Origin: Flaviramulus sp. BrNp1-15
Lineage (GTDB): Bacteria; Bacteroidota; Bacteroidia; Flavobacteriales; Flavobacteriaceae
Assembly: GCF_022259695.1 (NCBI RefSeq)
Contig: NZ_CP092099.1
Coordinates: 294,471 to 358,470, forward strand
Direction: 5' to 3'
Length of the DNA stretch: 64,000 nucleotides
In this document: positions 26,058-36,217 of the stretch, piece after piece
Layout: every line of letters begins with the position of its first letter
How positions within the stretch are numbered: position 1 is the stretch's first letter
Made by a program: the position numbers and the translations under genes
The notes under the pieces: model-generated
The model's database searches: none
What the model was told of the DNA's origin: nothing
Seen by the model: only the letters and a program-made list of their open reading frames with translations

Positions 26058-27326
26058 TTATTCTTCATTTTCGTGGGCTTCCATATCTTCTCTTAAATCC
26101 AAATTTTTAAGCACAGGATTTTTTATACCAATTGTAAAAACTGTAATTAAAGTCATGGTTCCTCCAAAAACTACTGCGGCAACTGGACCAATTAATTTTG
26201 CAGCTAAACCGCTTTCAAAAGCACCTAACTCATTAGAAGAACCTACAAACATAGAATTAACCGATGATACACGACCTCGCATATCATCAGGCGTTTTTAT
26301 TTGTAATATGGTTTGACGAATAATCATCGAAATACCATCGGCTGCACCACTTATAAATAAAGCTAAAACACTTACCCAAAATATTGAGGATAACCCAAAC
26401 GCAATAATACTTATGCCAAAAATAAATACAGAAACTAGCAGTTTCTTACCAGTACTCTTACTAATTGGAATATACGTTGTGGCAAACATAGTTACAATAC
26501 TTCCCATGGATATTGATGCATTTAAAATACCAAAGCCTTCACTGCCTACTTTTAAAATATCTTGAGCAAAAACCGAAAGTATGGCAACAGTTCCTCCAAA
26601 TAAAACGGCAATCATATCTAAAGTTAAAGCACCCAAAATAGCTTTATTTTGGAATACAAACTGAACACCTACTTTTAAACTCTCTTTTACAGGTTCTCCA
26701 ACTTTTTTATTTAAAATAGGCTTCTTCTTAATTAAAAAATTCAGGAAGAATGATATAACCACCATAACAAAAACCACCAATAATGTTTTTCCTACCCCAA
26801 TCCAACTAATTGAAAACCCTCCAAAAAGTGCACCTAGAACTGCGGCGCTTTTCCATGTACTAGTACTCCATGTTGCTGCATTTGGGTATATTTTTTTAGG
26901 AACTATTAAGGCCACTAAAGAAAAGATAATTGGTCCGAAGAAGGAACGTAGAAACCCCCCAAAAAAAACAAGCGCATAAATAGAGTATAAAATAGTTTTT
27001 GTTGACCAATTCTGGACAACCTTCTCTGTAGTTAATAAAAAAAGACCTAAACTAATTAGAGAGAAGGCGGCAATACAAAGTGCAAACAAATTTCGTTTTT
27101 CTTTTTGGTCTACAATATGTCCTGCAAAAAGCGCCATGGTAAACGCTGGAATAATTTCCATTAAACCAATAATACCAAGTGATAACGGGTCTTTAGTTAA
27201 GCTATAAACTTGCCACTCAATTACAATAAATTGCATAGACCAACCAAAAACCAACACAAAACGAACTAATAGAAATATATTAAACTCTTTAATTCTTAAT
27301 GCTGCGTAAGGGTCTGTTTTTGCCAT
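26058..27326 (-). CDS. MFS transporter
   Basis: Inner-membrane protein of 422 aa with about 12 hydrophobic helices. The loop after helix 2 reads GHIVDQKEKRN, a variant of the MFS motif A. It belongs to the enterobactin-exporter-like (EntS/DHA3-type) group in general appearance, but the substrate cannot be inferred. It ends with an acidic tail (REDMEAHENEE). It lies downstream of the 119-aa CxCC protein on the same strand. Confidence 0.9.
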   Translation of the reverse strand: MAKTDPYAALRIKEFNIFLLVRFVLVFGWSMQFIVIEWQVYSLTKDPLSLGIIGLMEIIPAFTMALFAGHIVDQKEKRNLFALCIAAFSLISLGLFLLTTEKVVQNWSTKTILYSIYALVFFGGFLRSFFGPIIFSLVALIVPKKIYPNAATWSTSTWKSAAVLGALFGGFSISWIGVGKTLLVVFVMVVISFFLNFLIKKKPILNKKVGEPVKESLKVGVQFVFQNKAILGALTLDMIAVLFGGTVAILSVFAQDILKVGSEGFGILNASISMGSIVTMFATTYIPISKSTGKKLLVSVFIFGISIIAFGLSSIFWVSVLALFISGAADGISMIIRQTILQIKTPDDMRGRVSSVNSMFVGSSNELGAFESGLAAKLIGPVAAVVFGGTMTLITVFTIGIKNPVLKNLDLREDMEAHENEE

Positions 27327-27347
27327 ATTCTAAATGAAAAATAGAAG

Positions 27348-27707
27348 CTAGTTTTTGCAAATATTATTTAAATAATTGTCTAAATCTAACTGAAATAATG
27401 TTCCTTTAATTAAGTCTTCAACCTCAAATAACTCCTTTTGGTTAACTGCAATATCTACTTTTTCGCTAGGTGTTTTTAATAAAATATTTCTTGATTCTGG
27501 GTCATTATTACAGCAAGAGCAATGCAATGGATCTTTAGCATCATTAACTTTTTTATAAAATTGTTTTATTTCTTTTATAGTTAAATAAAAACCCATATTT
27601 CTAAATACAATTTGAATTTTATTATGAGCTTGTTTTAAGCTTGTATATTTCCATTTAAAAGCAATACCAATGTTATTATGGTAAATTTTGTAAATATCGT
27701 TTTCCAT
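27348..27707 (-). CDS. uncharacterised 119-aa protein with HCSCC motif
   Basis: Not recognised. The protein is soluble, basic at the start (IYKIYHNNIGIAFKWKY) and has a central HCSCCNND cluster (about residues 62-69) that could bind metal. No signal peptide is present. The region before the Cys cluster (GFYLTIKEIKQFYKKVND) is helical. It sits between recJ (62 bases upstream on the same strand) and the MFS gene, in a possible recJ-orf-MFS operon. The intact frame and codon use like the neighbours support a real gene. Confidence 0.75.
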   Translation of the reverse strand: MENDIYKIYHNNIGIAFKWKYTSLKQAHNKIQIVFRNMGFYLTIKEIKQFYKKVNDAKDPLHCSCCNNDPESRNILLKTPSEKVDIAVNQKELFEVEDLIKGTLFQLDLDNYLNNICKN

Positions 27708-27769
27708 ATCTGACTGTTTTACTAGTCAAATATAACATTATTTAGAATAATTCTAAATAATAACTTATT

Positions 27770-29461
27770 TTATTTAATATCTCTTAATTTAAGTTGTAAA
27801 CTTACTTTTCCTTGCCATTCATTTTCATCAATAGAATAAACTGCCTTAAATGGTTTTCCATTTGATACAATATCGAACTTATCTGCCATACTAAAACCAA
27901 TACCAACAAATCTTTTGTTTGTATTTGGTTGCGTAGCTGTAAGCCTTAAATGTGTTTTGTCTTCACCAACACATTTAGCATAACCTGTATCTATTAAATT
28001 ATTTGTCATAAAAATAGGCGTCATATTACTTGGTCCGTAAGGTGCAAATTGTTTTAAAATTCTGTAGAACTTTGGAGTAATATTGTCAATATCTATTTTA
28101 CAATCAACATGTATTTCGGGTGTGAGCAAATTTCTATCAATAGTTTTAGAAACCTCATCTTCAAAAGCTTGTTTAAAGGCTTCGTAATTTTCTTCTTTAA
28201 GCGTTAATCCCGCAGCATATTTATGCCCTCCAAATTGCTCTATATGTTCACTACAAGCCTCTAAAGCATTGTAAACATCAAAACCTTTTACAGAACGTGC
28301 CGATGCCGCCAACTTATCTCCACTTCTTGTAAAAACTAAAGTAGGTCTATAATAGGTTTCGGTTAATCTAGAAGCCACAATACCAATAACGCCTTTATGC
28401 CAATTTTCATGGTAAACAACAGTAGTAAGACGTTCCTGTTCTTTTTGTTCCTTAATTTGATTAAGAGCTTCTTCTGTAATTTGCTTATCTGTTTCACGCC
28501 TTTCTAGATTATAGTTGTTGATTTCAGCTGCATACTTTTCTGCCAAATCACTCTCTTCCTCTGTTAATAAAGTCACTGCATAATTACCATGTTCCATTCG
28601 TCCGGCAGCATTTATTCGTGGCGCAACTATAAAAACAACATCGGTAATAGTTAATTCTGTTTTTTCAACTTGTTCAAGAATAGCTTTAATACCTGGTCTT
28701 GGATTTGAGTTTATAACTTGTAATCCAAAATAGGCAAGTACTCTATTTTCTCCATCAATTGGCACAATATCTGCTCCAATTGCAGTAGCTACCAAATCTA
28801 AATACTCAGTTAAATCTTCAGCTGTTTTTCCTTCTTTTGATGCTAATGCTTGTATGAGTTTAAAACCAACTCCACAACCGCATAATTCTTTATAAGGATA
28901 ATTACAGTCTTCTTGTTTTGGGTCTAAAACAGCAACTGCATCTGGTACTTCATCACCTGGTCTATGGTGATCGCATATTATAAAATCGATCCCTAATGTT
29001 TTAGCATGAGCTACTTTATCTACAGATTTTATTCCACAATCCAGTGCTATAATAAGTGAAAAATCGTTTTCTAAGGCAAAGTTTATACCTTTATATGAAA
29101 CACCATAACCTTCATCATATCTATTAGGAATATAGGTGTAAACGAGATTATGTTTGGTTTTTAAGTAGGATGACATTAAAGAAACAGCTGTAGTTCCATC
29201 AACATCATAATCACCATACACTAAAATATTTTCTTTATTTGCTATAGCTTCTTCAATGCGTACAACTGCTTTATCCATATCTTTCATCAAAAATGGATCG
29301 TGCAAATGCTTTAAACTAGGTCTAAAAAAATGTTTCGCTTCTTCATACGTTTTAATACCACGCTGCAACAATAATGTTGCAACAGTAGCATCAACTTGAA
29401 GTGCTTCTTCTAAAGCTTTAACTTCTTTCGTTTCTGGTTTAGCTTTTAAAGTCCAACGCAT
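27770..29461 (-). CDS. recJ: single-stranded-DNA-specific exonuclease RecJ
   Basis: 5'-to-3' exonuclease on single-stranded DNA, acting in RecF-type recombination and mismatch repair. The DHH-family motifs are clear in the 563 aa: YGDYDVDGTTAV (metal Asp84, 86, 88), DCGIKS, ICDHHRPG (about 162-169), and the DHHA1 region with APRINAAGRMEHGNYAV and QFGGHKYAAGLTL. The OB fold is at the C-terminus. It starts 9 bases after the OsmC-type gene on the same strand. Confidence 0.96.
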   Translation of the reverse strand: MRWTLKAKPETKEVKALEEALQVDATVATLLLQRGIKTYEEAKHFFRPSLKHLHDPFLMKDMDKAVVRIEEAIANKENILVYGDYDVDGTTAVSLMSSYLKTKHNLVYTYIPNRYDEGYGVSYKGINFALENDFSLIIALDCGIKSVDKVAHAKTLGIDFIICDHHRPGDEVPDAVAVLDPKQEDCNYPYKELCGCGVGFKLIQALASKEGKTAEDLTEYLDLVATAIGADIVPIDGENRVLAYFGLQVINSNPRPGIKAILEQVEKTELTITDVVFIVAPRINAAGRMEHGNYAVTLLTEEESDLAEKYAAEINNYNLERRETDKQITEEALNQIKEQKEQERLTTVVYHENWHKGVIGIVASRLTETYYRPTLVFTRSGDKLAASARSVKGFDVYNALEACSEHIEQFGGHKYAAGLTLKEENYEAFKQAFEDEVSKTIDRNLLTPEIHVDCKIDIDNITPKFYRILKQFAPYGPSNMTPIFMTNNLIDTGYAKCVGEDKTHLRLTATQPNTNKRFVGIGFSMADKFDIVSNGKPFKAVYSIDENEWQGKVSLQLKLRDIK

Positions 29462-29470
29462 TATTTGGGT

Positions 29471-29893
29471 TTAATTATTGTGAAAATGAGTTTCTATTTC
29501 TAATTCTGCAAACTGACGAAACATCTCCATAACACCACAGTACTTTTCAATAGATAAATCTACTGCTCTTTGTAATTTTTTCTCATTTAGCTCATTTCCA
29601 TAAAAATGAAAATGCATAGCAACTTTATCATAATATTTTGGATGCTCTTCGGTTAAGTTAGCTTCTATTTCAATTTTAAAATCATCAACTTCTAATTTCA
29701 TTTTTTTTATTAAAGAAGCTACATCTAAACCTGAGCAACCTGCTAAACCAGATAGCATTAATGCTTTAGGCCTGTAACCTTCTCCTTTACCTCCGTTTTC
29801 TTCTCCTGCATCAATAAATAAGTTATGACCAGATGGGTTTGTACTTTCAAATTTCATGTCGCCCAACCAAGTTGTAGTAATATGATTTTTCAT
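29471..29893 (-). CDS. OsmC-family peroxiredoxin-like protein
   Basis: A 140-aa OsmC/YhfA-type protein. The two redox cysteines of the family are visible in GLAGCSGLDVASLI (about 54) and EKYCGVMEMF (about 120). Family members reduce organic hydroperoxides, although YhfA-like ones are poorly characterised. It lies 9 bases upstream of recJ and is probably co-transcribed. Confidence 0.9.
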   Translation of the reverse strand: MKNHITTTWLGDMKFESTNPSGHNLFIDAGEENGGKGEGYRPKALMLSGLAGCSGLDVASLIKKMKLEVDDFKIEIEANLTEEHPKYYDKVAMHFHFYGNELNEKKLQRAVDLSIEKYCGVMEMFRQFAELEIETHFHNN

Positions 29894-30000
29894 TTTTTAT
29901 GAAATATTTTTTGTTTCTTTAGTTATCAAAAATACCATTTAAAAAATAAAATCAACTTACTGTTTATTATGATTTTAAGATGAAAAGCAGAATTGGCTAA

Positions 30001-31275
30001 TTAATAATTGTCACGGAGCCACTCTAAAACAGATTGTATTCTTTTTTTTACTTCAACAGTTGGTTCGGTATAATGATTATTCATAAAACTAAAAATTAAA
30101 GTTTTACCAGAATTAGTGATTAAATAACCACTTAATGAATAATTATTACCAACTGTTCCTGATTTAGCAAAAACATATGGTTTTGAACCTCCTGAATAGT
30201 ATTTTTTTAAAGTGCCCGATGTCCCTCCTACAGGAAACAAATTAAATAAACGTTCTTTTGAAGTTTCATTATAGAGTTTTGTAAGTACTTGAACAAAAGA
30301 TGTAGGTGTAAACAAATTATACCTACTTAACCCTGATCCATCCACCCAACGTGGTTTTTGTTTTAAATCTTTTAACTGATTGTCCAAAATATACTCTCTT
30401 ATTTTACTTGAGCTTAAAGTGTCAAACATTGTAGAAGATGCCAAAATTAACATTTGTTCTGCTAAAAAATTATCGCTGACCTCCATCATTCGTTTATATA
30501 AAGAATCAGATGGAATACTATAAGCAATATGCTCCATTTTTTTTCCAGTGAAATTAGATATTGATATTCTTCCTGGTAAAAGATCTTGCCATAGTTTTTC
30601 TATTAACAGCGTATCAACGACCATTGGAACTTCTATAGTATCTTGTTTTTTAGAGTTATAAAAAAAGACGTTATCGTTATAATTTCTCCGTTTTGGTGAT
30701 TGGGAATATTGAATGTTTTGCTGTAATGCTTTTGGAATACTTTGTAAACTATCTTTATTGCTAATTGTTACTACATTTCCATACATTGGAAAACTACTTC
30801 GCTCAGGACTAAAATAAGTATCATAATCTTCCCAAGCCCACCCAGGTCCAAACTTTTCGTCCAATAAATTATTAAAAACTATTTTCACATTCTTATAATT
30901 TCTAACCATTTTTAAAGCTGTACTATCGTTAAAGAAAGTGTGTAAAAAAGTAGGATCGCCAGTTCCTTGTATAAAAATAGTATCATTCTTTACATCATAT
31001 TTAAATGCCGGAACTTCGTTGGGTAAAAATTGTAAAGCTGTATAGAGTGTAAATATTTTAGTGTTACTTGCGGGAATGAAATACTTATCGGCATTATACT
31101 TAAAAACTGTATCGTTTGTTTTGGGATTATAAACTAATAACCCTGTAAATTGATTTTTATAAAAAGTTTCCTCAATTTTCTTAGTAATATTTTTATTAAT
31201 ATAGGATGATTTACAGCTAAATATAAAAGCAAATATTAGCATTAATAATAGTAATCTTTTACTTAAAATATACAT
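30001..31275 (-). CDS. dacB: D-alanyl-D-alanine carboxypeptidase (PBP4 / DacB family) lipoprotein
   Basis: Class C penicillin-binding protein that trims peptidoglycan peptides in the periplasm. The 424 aa start with a lipoprotein signal (LIFAFIFSCKSS, lipobox Cys near 21). The catalytic motifs are SxxK in IPASNTKIF (about 69), SxN in VSDNFLAEQ (about 273) and KSG in FAKSGTVGNNYS (about 374). This is the usual order for the family. It is divergent from SusC. Confidence 0.93.
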   Translation of the reverse strand: MYILSKRLLLLMLIFAFIFSCKSSYINKNITKKIEETFYKNQFTGLLVYNPKTNDTVFKYNADKYFIPASNTKIFTLYTALQFLPNEVPAFKYDVKNDTIFIQGTGDPTFLHTFFNDSTALKMVRNYKNVKIVFNNLLDEKFGPGWAWEDYDTYFSPERSSFPMYGNVVTISNKDSLQSIPKALQQNIQYSQSPKRRNYNDNVFFYNSKKQDTIEVPMVVDTLLIEKLWQDLLPGRISISNFTGKKMEHIAYSIPSDSLYKRMMEVSDNFLAEQMLILASSTMFDTLSSSKIREYILDNQLKDLKQKPRWVDGSGLSRYNLFTPTSFVQVLTKLYNETSKERLFNLFPVGGTSGTLKKYYSGGSKPYVFAKSGTVGNNYSLSGYLITNSGKTLIFSFMNNHYTEPTVEVKKRIQSVLEWLRDNY

Positions 31276-31495
31276 TGGATTAAATTTAGTTTAAAAACCT
31301 TATAACTGTTTTTAATAAACTCATTATTTAACTAATAATAGCGACTTTTATATTAATCTTTTTAGTTTTTAGTTGTTAATTTAATAAATCAATTAAAATT
31401 TTAACTCTTTTAACATATTTGTTAAATATTTATTTACAAAAAACGCAAATTGCAATTAATAATTTAAAAAATATCGGAAAACAATAAAAAAACAA

Positions 31496-31503
31496 TATAT
31501 TTG
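31496..31503 (+). promoter_or_regulatory. -7 box of susCD operon
   Basis: TATATTTG matches TAnnTTTG, 29 bases before the SusC ATG. No anti-sigma, ECF sigma or hybrid two-component gene is adjacent, so the regulator of this locus is not visible. Confidence 0.55.
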
Positions 31504-31532
31504 AGTAACTATTAACCCTAACTTAGATTTAT

Positions 31533-34500
31533 ATGAAGAAAAAAACTACCCTCTCTTTTCTTGTTTTTTTTACAGCTGCATTTAGTTTATTGTTTTCTCA
31601 AAACATAACTGTTATCGGTACTGTTACGGATGCTTCAAGCGTTCCGTTACCAGGTGTAAATATTCAAGTTAAAGAAACAAAAAATGGAACTTCAACTGAT
31701 TTTGATGGGAACTATCAAATTTCAGCGAAACAAGGTGATGTCTTAATTTTTTCCTTTTTAGGATTTAAAACTAAAGAAATTACAGTAAAGGGCACTACAT
31801 TAAATGTGAGTTTAGAGGAAAGTACTGATAGTCTAGACGAAGTAGTTGTAACTGCTTTTGGTATTCAAAGAGAAACCCGAGAATTAGGGTATTCGGTAAC
31901 CCAAGTAAAAACCGAAGACATTAATCTCGCAGGCCAATCTAACCCAATAGCCGGATTGCAAGGTCGAGTAGCTGGTGTCCAAATAAACCAAACTTCTGGT
32001 ACATCAGGTGGCGGAATTGACATCTTAATTAGAGGTATTACATCCATGAATCCTGATAGAGATAACCAGCCTTTAATAATTGTTGATGGACTGGCTTTAA
32101 ACAATGATACCTTTGCTGGCAGTGTTCTACCAAGTGCAGGTTCTAACTCCCCTAGTAGCGCAGAACAGTTTTCATTTACAAACAGGGCTGCAGATATAAA
32201 CCCTGAAGATGTTGAAAGTTTTAACGTGCTAAAGGGAGCGGCAGCAACAGCATTATACGGTGTTAGAGCTGCAAATGGTGCTATAATTATAACCACAAAA
32301 AAAGGAAAAAGTGGGAAGGCCAAAATTAACATTACAGCATCTACTTCATTTAGAAACATAAATAAGACTCCAGACTTACAAACTACATACCGTGAAGGGT
32401 TTAGTGGCTTACCAAGAACACTATACACTCCTGAAACAGATAGTGGGTTTACTAGGTTAGGTGGCACATCATTTTATTCTTGGGGGCCTAAATATTCTGA
32501 TAACTCCGCCACTTTAGATGATGATACAGTTGTTGATTTATCTGGAGATCAATTTTATAGCCCTTATGATTTATTTAGAACTGGAGTTAACACTCAGGTT
32601 AATTTCAACATAAGTGGTGCTAGTGATAAATTAGATTATTTCTTTTCTGTAGGTAATAATAGCGAAGAAGGTGTATTACCTAATACTGATTATAATAAAA
32701 CAACTCTTAGATTTAAAAGTGGATACAAAGTAACAGATGATTTTAATATTAACACATCTATAGCCTACACCAACGCTGGAGGCAATAGAGCTAATGGAGG
32801 TGACAAATCTGTGTTTAGCTCATTATCTTATTACTCTGGTACTTTCCCTATAAATGATTACCAAAATACCAATGGTTCTCAAAGAAATTATTCATTTGGG
32901 GTAATTGATAACCCTAGATATTTCTTAGAAAAAAGCCCATTAACTGATGATGTAAACAGGTGGGTTGGTAACATAACTTTAAATTGGGCTCCAAAAGATT
33001 GGATTAATGTTACTTATGCAGCTCAAGTTGACAACTACTCAGATAAAAGAAATCGATTTATTCCGCCAGATTTAGATACTGGAACGCAAGTTGGTGGATT
33101 TATTGTAAATCAAAATATCAATTTTTTAGCATTAGAATCAAACTTACTAGTTGCATTAACAAAAGAATGGTCTGAAGATTTTAAAACAACACTAACCCTT
33201 GGAAATCAAGTATCCGATTCAAAACGCGATTATTCGTTTGTAAGAGGTGAAACCTTAAATGTACCTGGTATTAATGATTTAGCAAATACTATAAACACCT
33301 TTGGTGGTAATAGTATAACACAATTAAGAAATGTAGGTGTTTTTGGTGAGTTAAAAATGGATTACAAAAACAAACTGTTTTTAACCGTTACTGGTAGAAA
33401 TGATTGGATTTCTACACTACCTCAACAAAATCGTTCTTTCTTTTACCCATCCGTAAGTTTAGCTTACGATGTAAACGCCTTATTTGATAAAGACAGTGAT
33501 TTCTTCACCTTTGGTAAATTAAGAGCGTCATGGGCCGAAGTTGGAAAAGGCCCACTTTTTGGGCAAGTTGGTCAATACTTTATTGTTGATGGTAACTTTC
33601 CTTTTGGAGGCGCGGGTGGCTATAGAGCAAGTACGCTTCTTGGAGACACTAATATTAAACCTGAAAGGAATCGTTCAATAGAATTTGGTGCAGACTTACG
33701 CTTCTTTAATAACAAGGTCCGTTTAGATTATGCTTACTATAAAACAAGAGTTAAAGATCAAATTTTTACTCAAGGTACAGCTTATTCAACAGGTTTATCA
33801 GGAATTGTTAGAAACGCTGGTGACTTTGAAACTTTTGGTCATGAACTTTTATTGTCAGCAAATATTATTAAAACCGAAAACTTTACTTGGGAAACTATTT
33901 TAAACTGGTCTACCAACGAAGGTAAAGTGTTGTCATTACCAGAAGATATTGAAAGTCTAATTTTCGCCGACGCAGGTTTTGCTGGTGTAACTTCAGAGAT
34001 TAGGGATGGTGATAAACTAGGTACATTATATGGTTACAAATGGGTTTATGAAAATGGAGAACGCTATATAGGTGATGATGGGTTGCCACGTGTTGACCTT
34101 GAAGAAAGAGTAAAGGTTGGAAATGCATTTCCTGATTTTATTGCATCAATAGGTAACAACCTAAGTTATAAAAACCTAAGTTTTAATTTTTTATTAGAAT
34201 GGAAAGAAGGAGGCGACTTATATGATTCTGGAAGACGTAATGGGCTTAGAAATGGAATTTTAGGAGTTACTGAATTTAGAGATGTCACCACCGTTTTAGA
34301 TGGTGTTATGGATGATGGTAATGGAGGTTTTGTTACAAACAATCAAGAAGTTTTAATTGATCAAAATTACTACAGAAGTTCTACTCGCTATAATAGAGCA
34401 TCAGAAATTTTAGTTCAAGATGCCTCTTGGGTTAAATTACGTAACATTGGTCTTTCATACAATTTTCAAGGAAACATATTAGAAACCCTTCATTTAGACA

Positions 34501-34667
34501 ACCTATCGGTTTCTGTAAGTGCTCAAAACATTTTGATTTGGACTCCTTGGGACGGATACGACCCTGAAGGAAATCAATACAGTGCTGGTAGTAATGTATA
34601 TGGGTTTACAGGTTTAAGTACTCCTATAAGTGAGAGTTATTCATTCGGTGTTAAACTAGGATTTTAA
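31533..34667 (+). CDS. SusC/RagA-family TonB-linked outer-membrane transporter
   Basis: A 1044-aa outer-membrane barrel that imports a ligand with energy from TonB. It has a signal peptide (to about residue 24, LLFSQ), a carboxypeptidase-regulatory-like domain (ITVIGTVTDASSVPLPGVNI..), the TonB-box-like SLDEVVVTAFG (about 94-105), a plug domain with GVAGVQI and GAAATALYGVRAANGAIIITTKKG, then the barrel ending in SYSFGVKLGF. The substrate is unknown; no glycosidase or peptidase locus surrounds it, which is unusual for a dedicated polysaccharide locus. Its partner SusD follows 10 bases later. Confidence 0.96.
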   Translation: MKKKTTLSFLVFFTAAFSLLFSQNITVIGTVTDASSVPLPGVNIQVKETKNGTSTDFDGNYQISAKQGDVLIFSFLGFKTKEITVKGTTLNVSLEESTDSLDEVVVTAFGIQRETRELGYSVTQVKTEDINLAGQSNPIAGLQGRVAGVQINQTSGTSGGGIDILIRGITSMNPDRDNQPLIIVDGLALNNDTFAGSVLPSAGSNSPSSAEQFSFTNRAADINPEDVESFNVLKGAAATALYGVRAANGAIIITTKKGKSGKAKINITASTSFRNINKTPDLQTTYREGFSGLPRTLYTPETDSGFTRLGGTSFYSWGPKYSDNSATLDDDTVVDLSGDQFYSPYDLFRTGVNTQVNFNISGASDKLDYFFSVGNNSEEGVLPNTDYNKTTLRFKSGYKVTDDFNINTSIAYTNAGGNRANGGDKSVFSSLSYYSGTFPINDYQNTNGSQRNYSFGVIDNPRYFLEKSPLTDDVNRWVGNITLNWAPKDWINVTYAAQVDNYSDKRNRFIPPDLDTGTQVGGFIVNQNINFLALESNLLVALTKEWSEDFKTTLTLGNQVSDSKRDYSFVRGETLNVPGINDLANTINTFGGNSITQLRNVGVFGELKMDYKNKLFLTVTGRNDWISTLPQQNRSFFYPSVSLAYDVNALFDKDSDFFTFGKLRASWAEVGKGPLFGQVGQYFIVDGNFPFGGAGGYRASTLLGDTNIKPERNRSIEFGADLRFFNNKVRLDYAYYKTRVKDQIFTQGTAYSTGLSGIVRNAGDFETFGHELLLSANIIKTENFTWETILNWSTNEGKVLSLPEDIESLIFADAGFAGVTSEIRDGDKLGTLYGYKWVYENGERYIGDDGLPRVDLEERVKVGNAFPDFIASIGNNLSYKNLSFNFLLEWKEGGDLYDSGRRNGLRNGILGVTEFRDVTTVLDGVMDDGNGGFVTNNQEVLIDQNYYRSSTRYNRASEILVQDASWVKLRNIGLSYNFQGNILETLHLDNLSVSVSAQNILIWTPWDGYDPEGNQYSAGSNVYGFTGLSTPISESYSFGVKLGF

Positions 34668-34677
34668 AAAGCATAAA

Positions 34678-36162
34678 ATGATGAAAAAAAATATAATAAA
34701 AACTGTATTTATAACATTACTTATTGTCGGGCTAACCGGATGTAGTGAAAGTTATTTTGATGTAAATACACCTTCTGGAACAGCAGAACCAAAGCAATTA
34801 AGAATAAGTGATTTATTAGCTCCAGTAATATACCGAACCATGTATGGACAACTATATTCAGGTGAACAAGCTTTTGGTAATTACACACAATACTTTGTAG
34901 GACAAGGAGGAACAGCCGTTGGAGAAACAACCGCCAGTGGCCTATGGTCAAGCATTTATTTGTATGCGTTGCCAAATTTAAAAACAATAAAAGAAAAAGC
35001 AGATGAAGTTGGAGCCATCCATTACACAGCAGTGGCAGATATTTTAACAGCCATAAATTTAGGGATTGCTGCAGATACATGGGATAATATTCCTTATTCT
35101 GAAGCATCTTTTGGTCAGGAAAATCTGTTTCCATCTTTTGATTCACAACAATCTATTTACACAGAAATTTTTTCTTTATTAGATGGAGCCATTTCTGCAT
35201 TACAAACAACAGATAATTCTGGAATAGTTCCTGGTAGCGAAGATCTAATTTATGGTGGTGATACAAGTAAATGGTTACGTGCAGCTTATACAATAAAAGC
35301 AAGGTATCAATTACATTTAGTTAATAAAGGGGAAACTTCTGCTAGTGATGTATTAACAACTATCGCTAATGGTTTTTCTTCAAATGATGATGACTTTCAA
35401 ATGTTTTTTGATGATAAAAACATTAACCCTTGGTATTCTCAAGAAATACTAGCCAGAAATACAGGGAATTTTCATAATGATATAGCTAGCCAATTTGTGA
35501 GTTCTATGAATGGAGACTATTATCCTTTTGAAAGTGGAAGTGTTGAAATTGACCCAAGACTGTCTATTCATGCAGATAACAGCGGTGAAGCAGAATGGAA
35601 AGGATTTGTTAGTGGAGGCGGTGGTTTAGCTCCAGATGATACTGATGGAAATGTTCAATTCGTTGAAGGAGGATACTATACAAGCATAGACTCTCCTATT
35701 GTATTAATTACTTATGCTGAAGCTTTGTTTATTAAAGCTGAAGCAGCCTTTTTAGCTAATGGAGGAACAACTACAAGCGTTGGTTCTACAACCGAAGCAT
35801 ATACGGCTTACATGGATGGTATTGCTGCTAGCATGGAAATGTTTGGAGCAGACGGCACCGATTATATGGCGGATACAGCTATTGATGTAGGAGAAGGTTC
35901 GCTAATGTTACACCATATCATGAAAGAAAAGTACATTCATAACTTCTTAAATCCAGAAACTTTTGTGGATTATAGACGTTATAATTTTTCTGATGAAGTG
36001 TTTACCGGTTTAACAATACGTGAAGAAGAAGATTCTGATGGTGACTATGCTGGCGAGTGGTTTACAAGAGCTTCATACCCTTCTACCGAATTAAACAGAA
36101 ATAGTAGTGTTGTTGAAGCTAATCAGCAAACACCTGTAACTCCTGTTTGGTGGCAACAATAA
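34678..36162 (+). CDS. SusD/RagB-family surface lipoprotein
   Basis: A 494-aa lid lipoprotein that captures ligand for the adjacent SusC. The lipobox Cys lies in ITLLIVGLTGCSES (Cys22). It has helical TPR-like repeats and looks like the SusD-like_2 subgroup: no glycan-contact motif can be identified, but TAVADILTAINLGIAADTWDNIPYSEA is typical. The transcript ends at the hairpin at 36187-36217. Together with SusC it forms one uptake system. Confidence 0.94.
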   Translation: MMKKNIIKTVFITLLIVGLTGCSESYFDVNTPSGTAEPKQLRISDLLAPVIYRTMYGQLYSGEQAFGNYTQYFVGQGGTAVGETTASGLWSSIYLYALPNLKTIKEKADEVGAIHYTAVADILTAINLGIAADTWDNIPYSEASFGQENLFPSFDSQQSIYTEIFSLLDGAISALQTTDNSGIVPGSEDLIYGGDTSKWLRAAYTIKARYQLHLVNKGETSASDVLTTIANGFSSNDDDFQMFFDDKNINPWYSQEILARNTGNFHNDIASQFVSSMNGDYYPFESGSVEIDPRLSIHADNSGEAEWKGFVSGGGGLAPDDTDGNVQFVEGGYYTSIDSPIVLITYAEALFIKAEAAFLANGGTTTSVGSTTEAYTAYMDGIAASMEMFGADGTDYMADTAIDVGEGSLMLHHIMKEKYIHNFLNPETFVDYRRYNFSDEVFTGLTIREEEDSDGDYAGEWFTRASYPSTELNRNSSVVEANQQTPVTPVWWQQ

Positions 36163-36186
36163 AATAGAAGTAAAAGTATTTTTAAA

Positions 36187-36217
36187 AATAACCCCAGAAA
36201 TTCTGGGGGTTATTTTT
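36187..36217 (+). terminator. terminator after SusD gene
   Basis: AATAACCCCAG and CTGGGGGTTATT form a stem with one bulged G and an adjoining T-run. The minus-strand neighbour stops at 36218, so it may serve both genes. Confidence 0.85.

Noticed and set aside
31865-32467. 200-codon open frame on the minus strand opposite the SusC gene
   Set aside because: It lies fully inside conserved SusC plug-domain coding sequence, has no family resemblance and no promoter; a shadow frame.
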